Shown: positions 36,808-44,780 of the stretch, one piece after another | How the letters are laid out: each line of letters begins with the position of its first letter | Numbering within the stretch: position 1 is the stretch's first letter | NCBI RefSeq assembly: GCF_028867935.1 | Contig: NZ_JAPQNS010000020.1 | Location: forward strand, 58,807 to 122,806 | Length of the DNA stretch: 64,000 nucleotides | DNA from: Flavobacterium sp. SUN052 | GTDB taxonomy: Bacteria; Bacteroidota; Bacteroidia; Flavobacteriales; Flavobacteriaceae | Direction of reading: 5' to 3' | The notes under the pieces: generated by a model | The model's input: the letters and a program-made list of their open reading frames with translations, nothing else | Told to the model about the DNA's origin: nothing | The model's database searches: none | Made by a program: the position numbers and the translations under genes

Positions 36808-36911
36808 TGGAATAGCAGGGCTTAAAAGAGTGGCTAAACAATCGTAAATCTTTCACTTTCAGCACGCAATAGCAACTATTTGACCACCAATCGTTAATAT
36901 TCCGGCTTTAG

Positions 36912-36979
36912 TGACGCAGAAGCGCTAACGAACCGTTGGCTGCCCAATGCGTCAACGGTTCGTTAGCGCTTCTGCGTCA
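36912..36979. repeat. Perfect 27-bp inverted repeat with 14-base loop
   Basis: Arms 36912-36938 and 36953-36979 are exact reverse complements (left arm starts TGACGCAGAAGCGCTAACG). It lies between divergent genes, so it is not a conventional terminator. No T-run follows on either side. It may be a REP-like or MITE-like element, a regulator site or an RNA hairpin in a leader. Confidence 0.9.
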
Positions 36980-37086
36980 TTGGTTGCCCCATACCGACAA
37001 CTCATATCGTATTAATTGCCGTTGTGTCGCTTTATTCCGTGTTTTACTCATTAAAGACAGCTGTTCTACCTATAGAGATCAATACC

Positions 37087-37491
37087 ATGACTACCCAACA
37101 ACTCCAGCTTGTTAAACAGACCTGGAAACTTTTGAGAGAAGTAGACCCGGTTATTCTGGGTGATGTTTTCTACGGGCGTTTATTCCTCGAATATCCTGCT
37201 CTGCGTTCAATGTTTAAGGGTCCGATGGAGACTCAATACCAGAAGTTTATTGATACTCTCAGCATCATCGTCGCTCGCATCGACCGGCCCGAAAGTGTCA
37301 TGTCTGAGATTGACCAACTGGCCGAGCGCCACATTGGTTATGGGGTCAAACCGGAGCATTACGGCCCCGTTGGCGAAGTGTTGATCTGGACCCTGAAAAC
37401 CGGCCTGGGTACCGACTGGAACGCCGAGGTAGAAGCAGCCTGGATAGCCTGTTATCAGGCCCTCACTCAACTTATGCTCGAAAAGGTATAG
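37087..37491 (+). CDS. Single-domain bacterial globin (second copy)
   Basis: A 134-residue haem protein. The ATG at 37087 gives the normal globin N-terminus (MTTQQLQLVKQTWKLL); an upstream in-frame start at 37024 adds 21 unrelated residues. Proximal His82 is in ERHIGYGVKPEHYG, the distal glutamine is near residue 50, and the C-terminus has LIWTLKTGLGTDWNAEVEAAW (split here as residues about 100-120). It is related to, but clearly different from, the globin at 26998. The gene is flanked on both sides by long perfect hairpins. Confidence 0.92.
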   Translation: MTTQQLQLVKQTWKLLREVDPVILGDVFYGRLFLEYPALRSMFKGPMETQYQKFIDTLSIIVARIDRPESVMSEIDQLAERHIGYGVKPEHYGPVGEVLIWTLKTGLGTDWNAEVEAAWIACYQALTQLMLEKV

Positions 37492-37570
37492 CGTATGCAG
37501 GGTAGTTTTGCCTACTGAATGTAGAAAGGGTGTAAAATCGATTTATATTTTGAGCATGATTTTAGTCGAG

Positions 37571-37666
37571 TTGCTGTCGCGAAGGGCTTCGACTCCGCTC
37601 AGCCTGACTAGGAATGCTCAAGCTGATAGTCAGGCTGAGCGGAGTCGAAGCCCTTCGCGACAGCAA
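37571..37666. repeat. Perfect 40-bp inverted repeat with 16-base loop, REP/MITE-like
   Basis: Arms 37571-37610 and 37627-37666 match over all 40 bases. The inner sequence GGCTTCGACTCCGCTCAGCC resembles hairpin repeats that I know to be dispersed in many Bacteroidota genomes. It sits just after the globin gene, where it could also end or stabilise that transcript. No transposase is nearby. Confidence 0.92.
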
Positions 37667-37699
37667 TTTTCAGATTTGTCGTACATCTTTGCAGAAAAA

Positions 37700-37740
37700 G
37701 GGGCTGAGAAATAATCAATTTTCGATTATTTCTCAGCCCC
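37700..37740 (-). terminator. Rho-independent terminator of the DUF805 gene
   Basis: A 17-bp perfect stem (GGGGCTGAGAAATAATC with its complement) and a 7-base loop. On the minus strand it is followed by TTTTT. It lies 36 bases past the stop of the DUF805 gene. Confidence 0.85.
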
Positions 37741-37775
37741 TAATTTCGTGAATACAATACTGAAATCCTGCCAGT

Positions 37776-38174
37776 TTAAACCGTCTTGATTGTCGTCGCT
37801 TCAGGATCGGCTCCATACTGGTTTGGACCTTTGGTGCCTTCGGTAATAGCCAGTATGAGGTTATAAACTGGAATCAGGGCGTACCACCACTCCTTGTCGA
37901 CATCGTGCATCCGTCGTACAGCTACAGCCACAGCAGGTAACAGGATCACCAGAAAATAGAGCATGTTGACGATGGAAGCGACTGTTGGCGAGATAAGCGC
38001 AATGATAAAGCTGAGCACAAACGAGACCAATATATTGATGAGGAAAAAATACCAATATTCGCTCCGACTGCTGCGGCCTTTAAAATCGGCGTATCTCGTC
38101 AACACAGTCAGGTAATGATTCACCGGTGCGAACGATGTAGTTGGTGGTGTTGGGGTTTTGGCAAACGTGTTCAT
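37776..38174 (-). CDS. DUF805 membrane protein
   Basis: A 132-residue inner-membrane protein of the DUF805 (YhaH-like) family. The family start YADFKGRSSRSEYWYFFL is at about residues 29-46, followed by three to four helices and the loop AVRRMHDVDKEWWYALIP. Function is unknown. It is last in a run of four small minus-strand genes and is followed by a strong terminator. Confidence 0.9.
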   Translation of the reverse strand: MNTFAKTPTPPTTSFAPVNHYLTVLTRYADFKGRSSRSEYWYFFLINILVSFVLSFIIALISPTVASIVNMLYFLVILLPAVAVAVRRMHDVDKEWWYALIPVYNLILAITEGTKGPNQYGADPEATTIKTV

Positions 38175-38243
38175 GATTGTTTTTGGTTGTTAAACGCCTA
38201 CTGGTTTCAGTGGCGGGGTTATTTATTGATGGTACAGGGTAAA

Positions 38244-38768
38244 TTAGAATGGCTTGTACTCGGTCACGTCATGTTGAAGAGCCGTCAGGATGCCTTGCAG
38301 CTGTTTGTCAAGCTCGGCGCATACACTGGGCATTTTCTGGCAATACGTTTCCATCGAAATGGGTTGGAAGTTCCCGTTGTCTTCCAGCTCGACGCGGGTA
38401 ATCTGAATACGATACTTTCGGTTGGCACATTCGATCACGACTGTGCTACGGAACCGGTAAACGCCACCCGCCGAATTTTCGGTACGGGGCAGCGTAACGA
38501 CCTGTCTGAGCCGGCCTACCAAATCGCCGGTCTGTGGGTCGCTCAACGCAAGGTGTTCATTGGCTAATGCCTGTACAAGCCACAGCCGGGCTCGCCGGAA
38601 CAGTTCGACCTGCGACACACTGCCACAATCAACAACTGCCACGAGGGGAACTTTTGGGTCTTGCATAGTTGATAAAGAAGTCTGGTTACGGTCAATGAAA
38701 CGCGATGCTTCAGCAAAAAAAGAGACCAGAAAACAGGCAAGAACAAGCATAAAACGGAACATTTTCAT
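38244..38768 (-). CDS. Exported DUF4468-like protein
   Basis: A 174-residue protein of unknown role. The start at 38768 gives a clean signal peptide (MKMFRFMLVLACFLVSFFAEA). The central part resembles DUF4468 TBP-like domains: two helical/strand halves with ELFRRARLWLVQALA and YRFRSTVVIECANRKYRIQI. Two late cysteines (YCQKMPSVC) may form a disulfide. An alternative start at 38762 would shorten it by two residues. It is in the small-gene operon. Confidence 0.68.
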   Translation of the reverse strand: MKMFRFMLVLACFLVSFFAEASRFIDRNQTSLSTMQDPKVPLVAVVDCGSVSQVELFRRARLWLVQALANEHLALSDPQTGDLVGRLRQVVTLPRTENSAGGVYRFRSTVVIECANRKYRIQITRVELEDNGNFQPISMETYCQKMPSVCAELDKQLQGILTALQHDVTEYKPF

Positions 38769-38797
38769 GGTGAGAAAGCGTAAAACGACGGACTGGC

Positions 38798-39001
38798 TTA
38801 CCAATGCGATTTCGACCACATGTAGCCAATGATAAAAAAGACAATGGCCCCCAGCGGCCCCAAAACGAATATGCTGGTCATGCAGGCTTCCACACTTCTA
38901 TCCTGACTAGCGGAAAGCTTACTGATGAGAAAATAACCGATGGTGGCGACCAAAATGAATCCGACAATCCCTGCAAGCAAGCCAATACCAAGGTGTTTCA
39001 T
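38798..39001 (-). CDS. Small two-helix membrane protein
   Basis: 67 residues with two hydrophobic helices (about 4-28 and 42-62) joined by a short polar loop (SKLSASQDRSVEA). No family recognised. It begins 8 bases after the preceding gene's stop and precedes the DUF4468-like gene, which supports it being real and co-transcribed. Confidence 0.6.
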   Translation of the reverse strand: MKHLGIGLLAGIVGFILVATIGYFLISKLSASQDRSVEACMTSIFVLGPLGAIVFFIIGYMWSKSHW

Positions 39002-39009
39002 GGGGCGGG

Positions 39010-39372
39010 TTATACTTCGAAGGGTAAGTCGTATTCTTTGCTGATAATTTTAGAGCTGCGGGTTTTCACCTGTACTCTGGCTTTGAGGGGCGAGCCCAGC
39101 ACCAGGTAGTTCTTGACAAACTGATCGTCGTGGACCATCCAGGAATAGTCTTCCAGCAAGTAGTCAGTCACGCCAGCTTTAGAGGCCTGGTATGCCCAGC
39201 GTTCTGTAATCAGTGGTTCGTAGTTGACAATATAGCCCAGGTAATAGACCTGAATGCCGGGCAGCGACTGGTTACCCAACTCAGTGCAGTTCATCACCGT
39301 AATGGATAGCGACGAGCCATCTTCAAGGTCCTTGACGGACCATTCGTCGATGATACTTTTTTGGTTTGCCAT
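39010..39372 (-). CDS. Small unknown protein, first gene of an operon
   Basis: A 120-residue protein without signal peptide or helices. It looks like a compact alpha/beta or beta fold (SSLSITVMNCTELGNQSLPG; SPLKARVQVKTRSSKIISKEY). Not recognised. It is directly behind copy 2 of the conserved promoter module and leads the operon with a two-helix protein, a DUF4468-like protein and DUF805. Confidence 0.6.
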   Translation of the reverse strand: MANQKSIIDEWSVKDLEDGSSLSITVMNCTELGNQSLPGIQVYYLGYIVNYEPLITERWAYQASKAGVTDYLLEDYSWMVHDDQFVKNYLVLGSPLKARVQVKTRSSKIISKEYDLPFEV

Positions 39373-39419
39373 GTCAAAGGCGTGTTTAGGAACTGGTTAA
39401 TCAAGAGGTTTTGATACAT

Positions 39420-39509
39420 CAAAGGTATCCCAGGGGGTACAGGTGCGCCAGCGCGAACTAACAACAGGAAGACCTGAGCTATAACTGGCGGAAATGAGGT
39501 AATACCTGG
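39420..39509 (-). promoter_or_regulatory. Conserved promoter module, copy 2 (small-protein operon)
   Basis: The -7 box TACCTTTG (39427-39420) is a full consensus match 47 bases before the start codon. A 20-base spacer separates it from a 62-bp element (39509-39448). Its imperfect direct repeats (CCAGGTATT, CCAGTTATA, CCTGTTGTT) start about 21 and 20 bases apart. The side next to the spacer ends GCGCTGG, placing CTGG at -33. Confidence 0.65.
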
Positions 39510-39532
39510 TAAATGAGTGTCCGATGGTCATT

Positions 39533-40642
39533 TTAGGCGCACTGGTGAGCAGCCACCACATGCTTCACCAGCCGCACTACCTGCTGCATCTGGGCTTCGG
39601 TGCCAATTGTGATCCGGATGGTCAATGGCATGGGGAAGCTTACCCGAATGGAACGCTGTGCAAAAAGAGATTTGAGCGACTGATAAAGATCTGAATCAGT
39701 GAAGCGTAAGAGTAAAAAATTAGCTTCCGACGGATAAACATGAAACGTGTCTGGCCCCGACATTTCCTCCAACAAAAAGTGGGTGAAATCGCGGATACCC
39801 TTTACCCTTTCCCGGTTCTGGCGAATGGCCTGCTTAAATGCCGGATTTGTAAGTACCTCGCGAACAACAAGCTCGGTAAAGATATTGACTGTGAATGGTA
39901 TCGTATAGGCATTCAGTAACCGAATCTGTGGCTGGCTACCCACTACATAGCCAAGTCGTACACCCGGTAAGCCATACCCCTTCGAAAAGGTTTTGAGAAC
40001 CATCAGGTTCGGATACTCGTGTGTGAGGCTTACCATTGACTGCTGGCGAAACTCGGCGTAGGCCTCATCGACCACAAAAATCGATTCTGGGTAAGCCTCT
40101 AGTAACAAACAAAGGTCTTTCTGAGCCAGTGAGGTACCCATTGGGTTGTTTGGCGACGTCAATAAAACAAGGGTAGGTTCCTGTAGGTGAGGGAAGTTTT
40201 CGATCTCATACGTGCCGTCGTCGGCCAGGAGCCACTCCTGATAGGGTAGCCGCTCATTCTGGCAAACCTGGTGATAGAACCCGAACGTCGGTTTTTCGAC
40301 GAGGGCCTGACCATATATTTTCGAGAAGCAACTCACTATCTGCTGAATGAGTGCAGAAGATCCATTTCCCAGAATAACATTCGATGCCTCTACGCCGATG
40401 GCTGTAGCGATCAACTGGGTGAGTTCGGTACTACGGGCCTCTGGATAGCGGTTCAAGGGCAGGTTCAGCATTTTTTCAACTAACTGCTGCTTCAGGGCCT
40501 GTGGCAAATCGAAAGGTATCTCGTTCTTATCCAGATGAATCACCTGCTTAGAGTCAAACTCGCTCCAATAGGTAGTTTCGATGGCTGTCAGGTCGTTTGG
40601 CTCAATAGCCAGGGCATTCATGGTAATGTCAAGGGCGTTCAT
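39533..40642 (-). CDS. HisC-like PLP-dependent aminotransferase
   Basis: A 369-residue class I/II aminotransferase closest in motifs to histidinol-phosphate aminotransferase. Visible are HLDKNEIPFDLP, RYPEARSTELT, SPNNPMGT, VVDEAYAEF and the PLP lysine in LKTFSKGYGLPGVRLGY. No other his genes are present, so it probably serves a different substrate. It begins 41 bases after the GRAS-domain gene and is co-transcribed with it, pointing to a shared small-molecule pathway. A second ATG at 40621 is an alternative start. Confidence 0.85.
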   Translation of the reverse strand: MNALDITMNALAIEPNDLTAIETTYWSEFDSKQVIHLDKNEIPFDLPQALKQQLVEKMLNLPLNRYPEARSTELTQLIATAIGVEASNVILGNGSSALIQQIVSCFSKIYGQALVEKPTFGFYHQVCQNERLPYQEWLLADDGTYEIENFPHLQEPTLVLLTSPNNPMGTSLAQKDLCLLLEAYPESIFVVDEAYAEFRQQSMVSLTHEYPNLMVLKTFSKGYGLPGVRLGYVVGSQPQIRLLNAYTIPFTVNIFTELVVREVLTNPAFKQAIRQNRERVKGIRDFTHFLLEEMSGPDTFHVYPSEANFLLLRFTDSDLYQSLKSLFAQRSIRVSFPMPLTIRITIGTEAQMQQVVRLVKHVVAAHQCA

Positions 40643-40683
40643 GGTAGTATTGTTGTCAGTAGTTGTTGGTTGGTTAGTCTGTT

Positions 40684-41769
40684 TTATTCAGCCCAGAAAA
40701 GGCTGGTAATTTCTTCTCCATTGACGGTTGTCGCGTAGCGGTTGTCCAGGTCAGTTTGCAGGTGAGCACCGTTCAATTCCAGCATAGGAAACTGAGCGGA
40801 GCGCTTCTGGAGTTGGAAGCCTGTTGCCTCAAACAGATCGACCCACTGCTGCGTGGCGTAGTGTTTCTCAACGCGCACTTCGTCAGAGTTTCCTAATACA
40901 TCGTCGATTTCGCGACCAAAAAAGAGTTTCAGCGCGGCTTTCTCGTTGGCAGCTATCGGCAGTTGGTCAATCAGGTTGAACAGGGCACCGTAGTGAGCCA
41001 CGCAGTTCTGAAACCGCTGGGCGTAGTTAGGCTCATAATGGTCGGAGTTGGGTTCACTCAACACCAGTGCTTTAGCGGGCAACGCCTTCAGGTTGGCAAA
41101 AACAAACCGGCGTTGTTCGGCCTGCTGAATATGATGCAGAGCAAATGACGCATTGGTATATACGCCGTCGTGCTGGCGGGGTAGCAACTGTTGCAAATCA
41201 CTCAGCGAGAGGTGTTCAATGAAGGCCAGTCGTGGCGAAAACGTGACCGTAAACGGCATACGATCTATTAGTTTGCTAACGGTTGCCTGAGCCGTGTCCA
41301 GTGCCTCGCCAAATGGTTCGATACCAACAATGGTCAGGTGACGCAACGCGCTGTTGGGCCGTTGAGCTAAGCCATTCAGAATATTGACAACCTGCATACC
41401 GGTGCCGATGCCGATGTCCATCAACACAGGCGAATTCAGCTGACTCAGGGCGTCGATCAGTAAGGCGTTGGTGCATTGCTGACTCAGGTTGGCCAACGGA
41501 AACTGTTGAATCAACAATTCAAACAAACGAATCTGCGGAATTTCGAACCGCTGGAGGTAGATGTGCTCTGCTGCCTGAACACCCGTCAGGCGTCGACGCA
41601 TGGCCTTAGCCAGGGTGTACACAAACAAACTATCAGGATTATCCAAATCAGCCAGTGCTTGATCGTGCAGTTCTGTCAACAATGCCTGATCGGCTTCGGT
41701 GACGGTGTCCGACAAGCGATAGGCCAGTTCGTTCAGTTCAGCCAGGGGAGTTACTTCGAGCAAGTTCAT
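40684..41769 (-). CDS. Bacterial GRAS-domain protein (methyltransferase-like Rossmann fold)
   Basis: A 361-residue protein. The ATG at 41769 is chosen because 75 upstream in-frame codons lack protein-like features. It has the GRAS order known from plant DELLA/SCARECROW regulators: helical cap, VLMDIGIGTGMQVVNILNGL, LTIVGIEPFG, a FALHHI segment, VLSEPNSDHYEPNYAQRF, then FFGREIDDVL with RVEKHYATQQW and a final FWAE in the SAW region. GRAS proteins are related to Rossmann methyltransferases, and the G-x-G-x-G-like DIGIGTG could bind SAM. Role unknown; small-molecule methylation with the adjacent aminotransferase is an inference. Confidence 0.78.
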   Translation of the reverse strand: MNLLEVTPLAELNELAYRLSDTVTEADQALLTELHDQALADLDNPDSLFVYTLAKAMRRRLTGVQAAEHIYLQRFEIPQIRLFELLIQQFPLANLSQQCTNALLIDALSQLNSPVLMDIGIGTGMQVVNILNGLAQRPNSALRHLTIVGIEPFGEALDTAQATVSKLIDRMPFTVTFSPRLAFIEHLSLSDLQQLLPRQHDGVYTNASFALHHIQQAEQRRFVFANLKALPAKALVLSEPNSDHYEPNYAQRFQNCVAHYGALFNLIDQLPIAANEKAALKLFFGREIDDVLGNSDEVRVEKHYATQQWVDLFEATGFQLQKRSAQFPMLELNGAHLQTDLDNRYATTVNGEEITSLFWAE

Positions 41770-41959
41770 GTAAAAATGTTTAGTTTGGTTTAGAGATTCA
41801 CGACAGAGGGTTGCCGTTGTTTTGTAAATCAAAGGTGCATGATTGACCCAGGGGTCTGCAACTATAACAGCCTCAACCACATCAAAAATCAGTTGAACCG
41901 TAGCGAACTGGCTATGAGTCGTTGCGCCAGTTAGGGCCGTATATAACCATGCGTACTGA

Positions 41960-42286
41960 ATACCAGTCCCACTCGATTCAACTATTCTTGCCAATCGCTA
42001 TAAGGATGGCTGGGGGAATTATGAAATCAAAACCTTCCAGCTTCTTAATGGAAATTACGTAGAGTTACAGTCGCTGGATAATGGGTTTCTGCTTTTCCCA
42101 CGTCTTAGCCGTGAAGGTCAGCGTGGTGCCATTACGGGCGTGCTGGATTTTCGGCAAATTTTCTTCTATAGCCGTAACTACCAATTACTGCCCGTTAAAT
42201 TTCAGATTCGCATTCGTGACCGAGACCTGAATGTAAGTAACACGGTTGAGACAGATACGATACGGGTACCAATTTTGGTTCGATGA
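41960..42286 (+). pseudogene. Orphan C-terminal fragment of an exported protein
   Basis: A 108-codon plus-strand frame without a start codon reads as normal protein (LANRYKDGWGNYEIKTFQLL, then FQIRIRDRDLNVSNT) and ends at TGA 42284-42286. It is open only from a TGA at 41957, and two more in-frame stops lie upstream. It resembles the tail of Bacteroidota lipoproteins. A strong terminator follows it. It is most likely the remains of a gene truncated at its 5' side. Confidence 0.5.
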
Positions 42287-42326
42287 TCTGAACTTCTGCT
42301 ATCCAAAAAAATGGATTGATGTTAAC

Positions 42327-42361
42327 AAAAAAAGCCTGACTCATCCAGTCAGGCTTTTTTT
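42327..42361. terminator. Bidirectional rho-independent terminator
   Basis: A-run, then GCCTGACT, loop CATCC, AGTCAGGC and a T-run; seven A and seven T flank the stem, so it can act on both strands. It separates the gene fragment from the convergent YrdC-like gene. Confidence 0.92.
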
Positions 42362-42377
42362 GTTAGGTAGTTTTATT

Positions 42378-43070
42378 TTACCAGCTCCGAAGGGGAGCTG
42401 GTATTTTTGTTTTGAACGTATCCAGGCCGGGTCCGTCACGATGGATACTGACGCGCTGTTTCTCAAAACCCAGAATAGGATAAGACCCTTTTTCGGTAGC
42501 CGTTTTATCGGCGGTTATAAACAGCTTTATTCCCCGGCTGCGGGCAAAATTCAGGGCTTTGTCGAACTGAACGATAGACCCATCGGGGTCTCCGCTAATG
42601 TTGCAACTCGTGCAAAGTGGCGCGCAATAATTCGAATAGTTCCAGATTTCGTCCGGCGAGTATGTTGCAAAAGAGGCTTCAATCTGTTGAAACAAGTTCG
42701 AGAAAACACCCGTTAGTAACAGCCCCTGGTGCGTACCATTTTTGATCGTTTTCGACTGGAACGCAGAGTCTCTAAATGGAAGCCGGATAAACGATCCGGC
42801 TAGTTTGGCATAGTGTTCTACCGATCGGAAATCATCTGGCAAATGGTCTGGCCGGGCCTGGGCAACAAAGTTGTCTAACGACCCGATAGCTGTGCCGTAG
42901 TTTTTACCGCCCAAGCGGATTTTTGATTCGTCTAATTGCCGGACTCCTTTGCTGGTTGGAGCCGCTAACAAGGCAAAAACGGTCGGAAACTGAATGAGAA
43001 TCGGACGCTGGTGAATTTCGCGGATGGCCAGTTCAGCGGTTGCAGGATGGTTAATGGATGTAATTTTCAT
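42378..43070 (-). CDS. YrdC/Sua5-like domain protein
   Basis: A 230-residue protein. The pattern fits the YrdC fold: PILIQFPTVFALLAAPTSKG (cf. PTDTVYGL), KIRLGGKNYGTAIGS, FIRLPF, then TSCNISGDPDG (cf. S-A-N-x-S-G) and GSYPILGF..VSIHRDGPG. YrdC proteins make threonylcarbamoyl-AMP or act in carbamoyl transfer. Here several signature residues are changed, so it is probably not the housekeeping tRNA enzyme. It lies near the GRAS/aminotransferase pair but is separated by a terminator. Moderate confidence. Confidence 0.6.
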   Translation of the reverse strand: MKITSINHPATAELAIREIHQRPILIQFPTVFALLAAPTSKGVRQLDESKIRLGGKNYGTAIGSLDNFVAQARPDHLPDDFRSVEHYAKLAGSFIRLPFRDSAFQSKTIKNGTHQGLLLTGVFSNLFQQIEASFATYSPDEIWNYSNYCAPLCTSCNISGDPDGSIVQFDKALNFARSRGIKLFITADKTATEKGSYPILGFEKQRVSIHRDGPGLDTFKTKIPAPLRSW

Positions 43071-43529
43071 GACACTTGAGGTTCAGTTAGTTTTCGGTTG
43101 TTTCAACGCGCACTCCGTCGTATTTCCATAGCAAAGGTGGCAGATCAGGCACCCCGCTTTCAATACATACTTGTTCGTATTTATCTCGAAATGAGACCGT
43201 TCAGTTCTCCATCACACTAAAAGAGATTTTACCCTTGCCTGAATCGAAGGTTTCATTAGTTATGGGACCTGATTTATGGAACCAAGGTAGGAGACCAGCG
43301 TAGGTCATTACCAGCGCCAGTAAACACCGCGTGGCATTGGGTTAACAATGAGTACCAAAACCCGATTACTTCACATAAATGGGTGTGATTTAACCCATAA
43401 GCCTCTTCAACTGGTAGCTATCGCCCTAATACTGCCTGTTATTGGCGAAACAGCACCACTTGTTCAGTTGCCCTTTATTTTGACGCTGCATTTGACGAAG
43501 TTGCTGGCCCAGGGAACCCCCTATGAGCC
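43071..43529. other. Intergenic region with one doubtful small frame
   Basis: This gap separates divergent genes. CAAAGGTG at 43132-43139 could be a -7 box (CACCTTTG) for the YrdC-like gene. A 61-codon plus-strand frame (43348-43533) encodes a hydrophobic peptide (LVAIALILPVIG..LPFILTLHLTKLL) whose TGA overlaps the next start (ATGA). Coupling is possible, but the peptide has no other support. Confidence 0.35.
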
Positions 43530-44780
43530 ATGAAGAAAGTTAACCAACGAAGCGTATATCCTACCGACCCCTTAAAATGGCAAGCGCTGAAAGAAGAGTT
43601 AGAAGCCGAAAAAGCTATTACGTTCTTTGCCACCTCGATGATTACCCAAACAACTGTCGACGAGGTACTTTGGGATGTAGTTGGCACCTGTATCAGTCGG
43701 CTTCAATTTGTCGACTGCGTTATTTATTGGCTCGATCAGGAACGGAGCGTGTTGGTACAGAAAGCCGCCTATGGGCCTAAAAGCGCAGAAGGTTATGCCA
43801 TCATTGAGCCAATTGAAATTCCACTGGGTCAGGGAATTGTGGGCGCCGTAGCGGCCAGCGGACGCCCCGAACTGATTGGCAATACCGCCCAGGATACCCG
43901 CTATTTACCGGATGATGCCATCCGACTGTCCGAAATCACGGTACCTATTCTGTCGCAGGGTCGGGTTATTGGGGTGATCGATGCCGAACACCCCAGGCTG
44001 AATTTTTTCCAGCCCCGCCACCTGAAAATTCTGACCACGGTAGCTACCCTATGCGCTCAGAAAATTAACCAGGTGCAGGTGGAACAAGCTTACCAGCAGG
44101 CCGAGCGGCAACTTCTGGAGACAAACAAACGAGTGGCCGAAACCAAACTGCTGGCGTTGCGCATGCAGATGAACCCCCACTTCATTTTTAATAGCCTCAG
44201 CTCGATCAACCATTTTGTGCTGCAAAACGATAGCGATAATGCATCGACTTTGCTCACCAAGTTCTCCCGGCTCATGCGGCAGGTGCTCGACAATGCCAAA
44301 ACGGAGTGGGTTTCGTTACGTAGTGAGCTAAACGCGTTGCAAATTTACGTGGAGCTGGAGCGTCTCCGTTGCGACAATACCTTCGATGTATTTGTGGATG
44401 TCGGCAACGACATCGACCAGGATACCGTTCACGTGCCGCCCATGATTACCCAACCCTACGTTGAAAACGCGATCTGGCATGGCTTGCTTCCCCAAAAAGA
44501 AGGCAGGCCCTTGTTGCAGATCCGATGCCGTAACCAGGAGGGGCGCTTGGTCATTGAAATAGCCGATAACGGTATTGGTCGGGAAGCATCGATCAACCAA
44601 CGCGCCAGTCCGCTGACGAACCACAAAACCAACGGTGTCGGGCTGGTGGAAGAACGCCTTCAGTTAGTGAACGAAATGTACGGGGCCGATGCCCGCCTGA
44701 CAGTAGCCGATCAGTACCATACCGATGGACAACCCGCCGGTACCAGTGTGTTATTCTCTTTAAAACTTCCTCACTCATGA
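43530..44780 (+). CDS. Soluble GAF-domain LytS-type histidine kinase
   Basis: A 416-residue cytoplasmic sensor. A GAF domain (about 25-180, GQGIVGAVAASGRPELIGNT) is followed by a short coiled coil and a His_kinase domain with MQMNPHFIFNSLSSINHFV. The HATPase end has QPYVENAIWHGLL and IADNGIGR. No membrane helix is seen, so it reads an internal signal. The stop overlaps the regulator start (ATGA). Confidence 0.93.
   Translation: MKKVNQRSVYPTDPLKWQALKEELEAEKAITFFATSMITQTTVDEVLWDVVGTCISRLQFVDCVIYWLDQERSVLVQKAAYGPKSAEGYAIIEPIEIPLGQGIVGAVAASGRPELIGNTAQDTRYLPDDAIRLSEITVPILSQGRVIGVIDAEHPRLNFFQPRHLKILTTVATLCAQKINQVQVEQAYQQAERQLLETNKRVAETKLLALRMQMNPHFIFNSLSSINHFVLQNDSDNASTLLTKFSRLMRQVLDNAKTEWVSLRSELNALQIYVELERLRCDNTFDVFVDVGNDIDQDTVHVPPMITQPYVENAIWHGLLPQKEGRPLLQIRCRNQEGRLVIEIADNGIGREASINQRASPLTNHKTNGVGLVEERLQLVNEMYGADARLTVADQYHTDGQPAGTSVLFSLKLPHS

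Noticed and set aside
41855..41960. Three in-frame stops upstream of the coding remnant are all TGA, as if TGA were read as tryptophan
   Set aside because: The opposite strand is an open frame in register, which biases which stops can occur. All other genes in the window use TGA as a normal stop.
41830..41960. Possible further copy of the promoter module upstream of the GRAS gene
   Set aside because: A CACCTTTG box and scattered CCAGTT and GGTATT pieces occur, but order and spacing do not match the module.
41770..41994. A 75-codon in-frame extension of the GRAS gene
   Set aside because: It has no protein-like conservation, and the GRAS helical cap begins right after the ATG at 41769.
43132..43220. 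Possible fourth copy of the promoter module upstream of the YrdC-like gene
   Set aside because: There is a CACCTTTG box and a GAAATGAG match, but the distance between them is 15 bases shorter than in the three real copies and the rest does not align.
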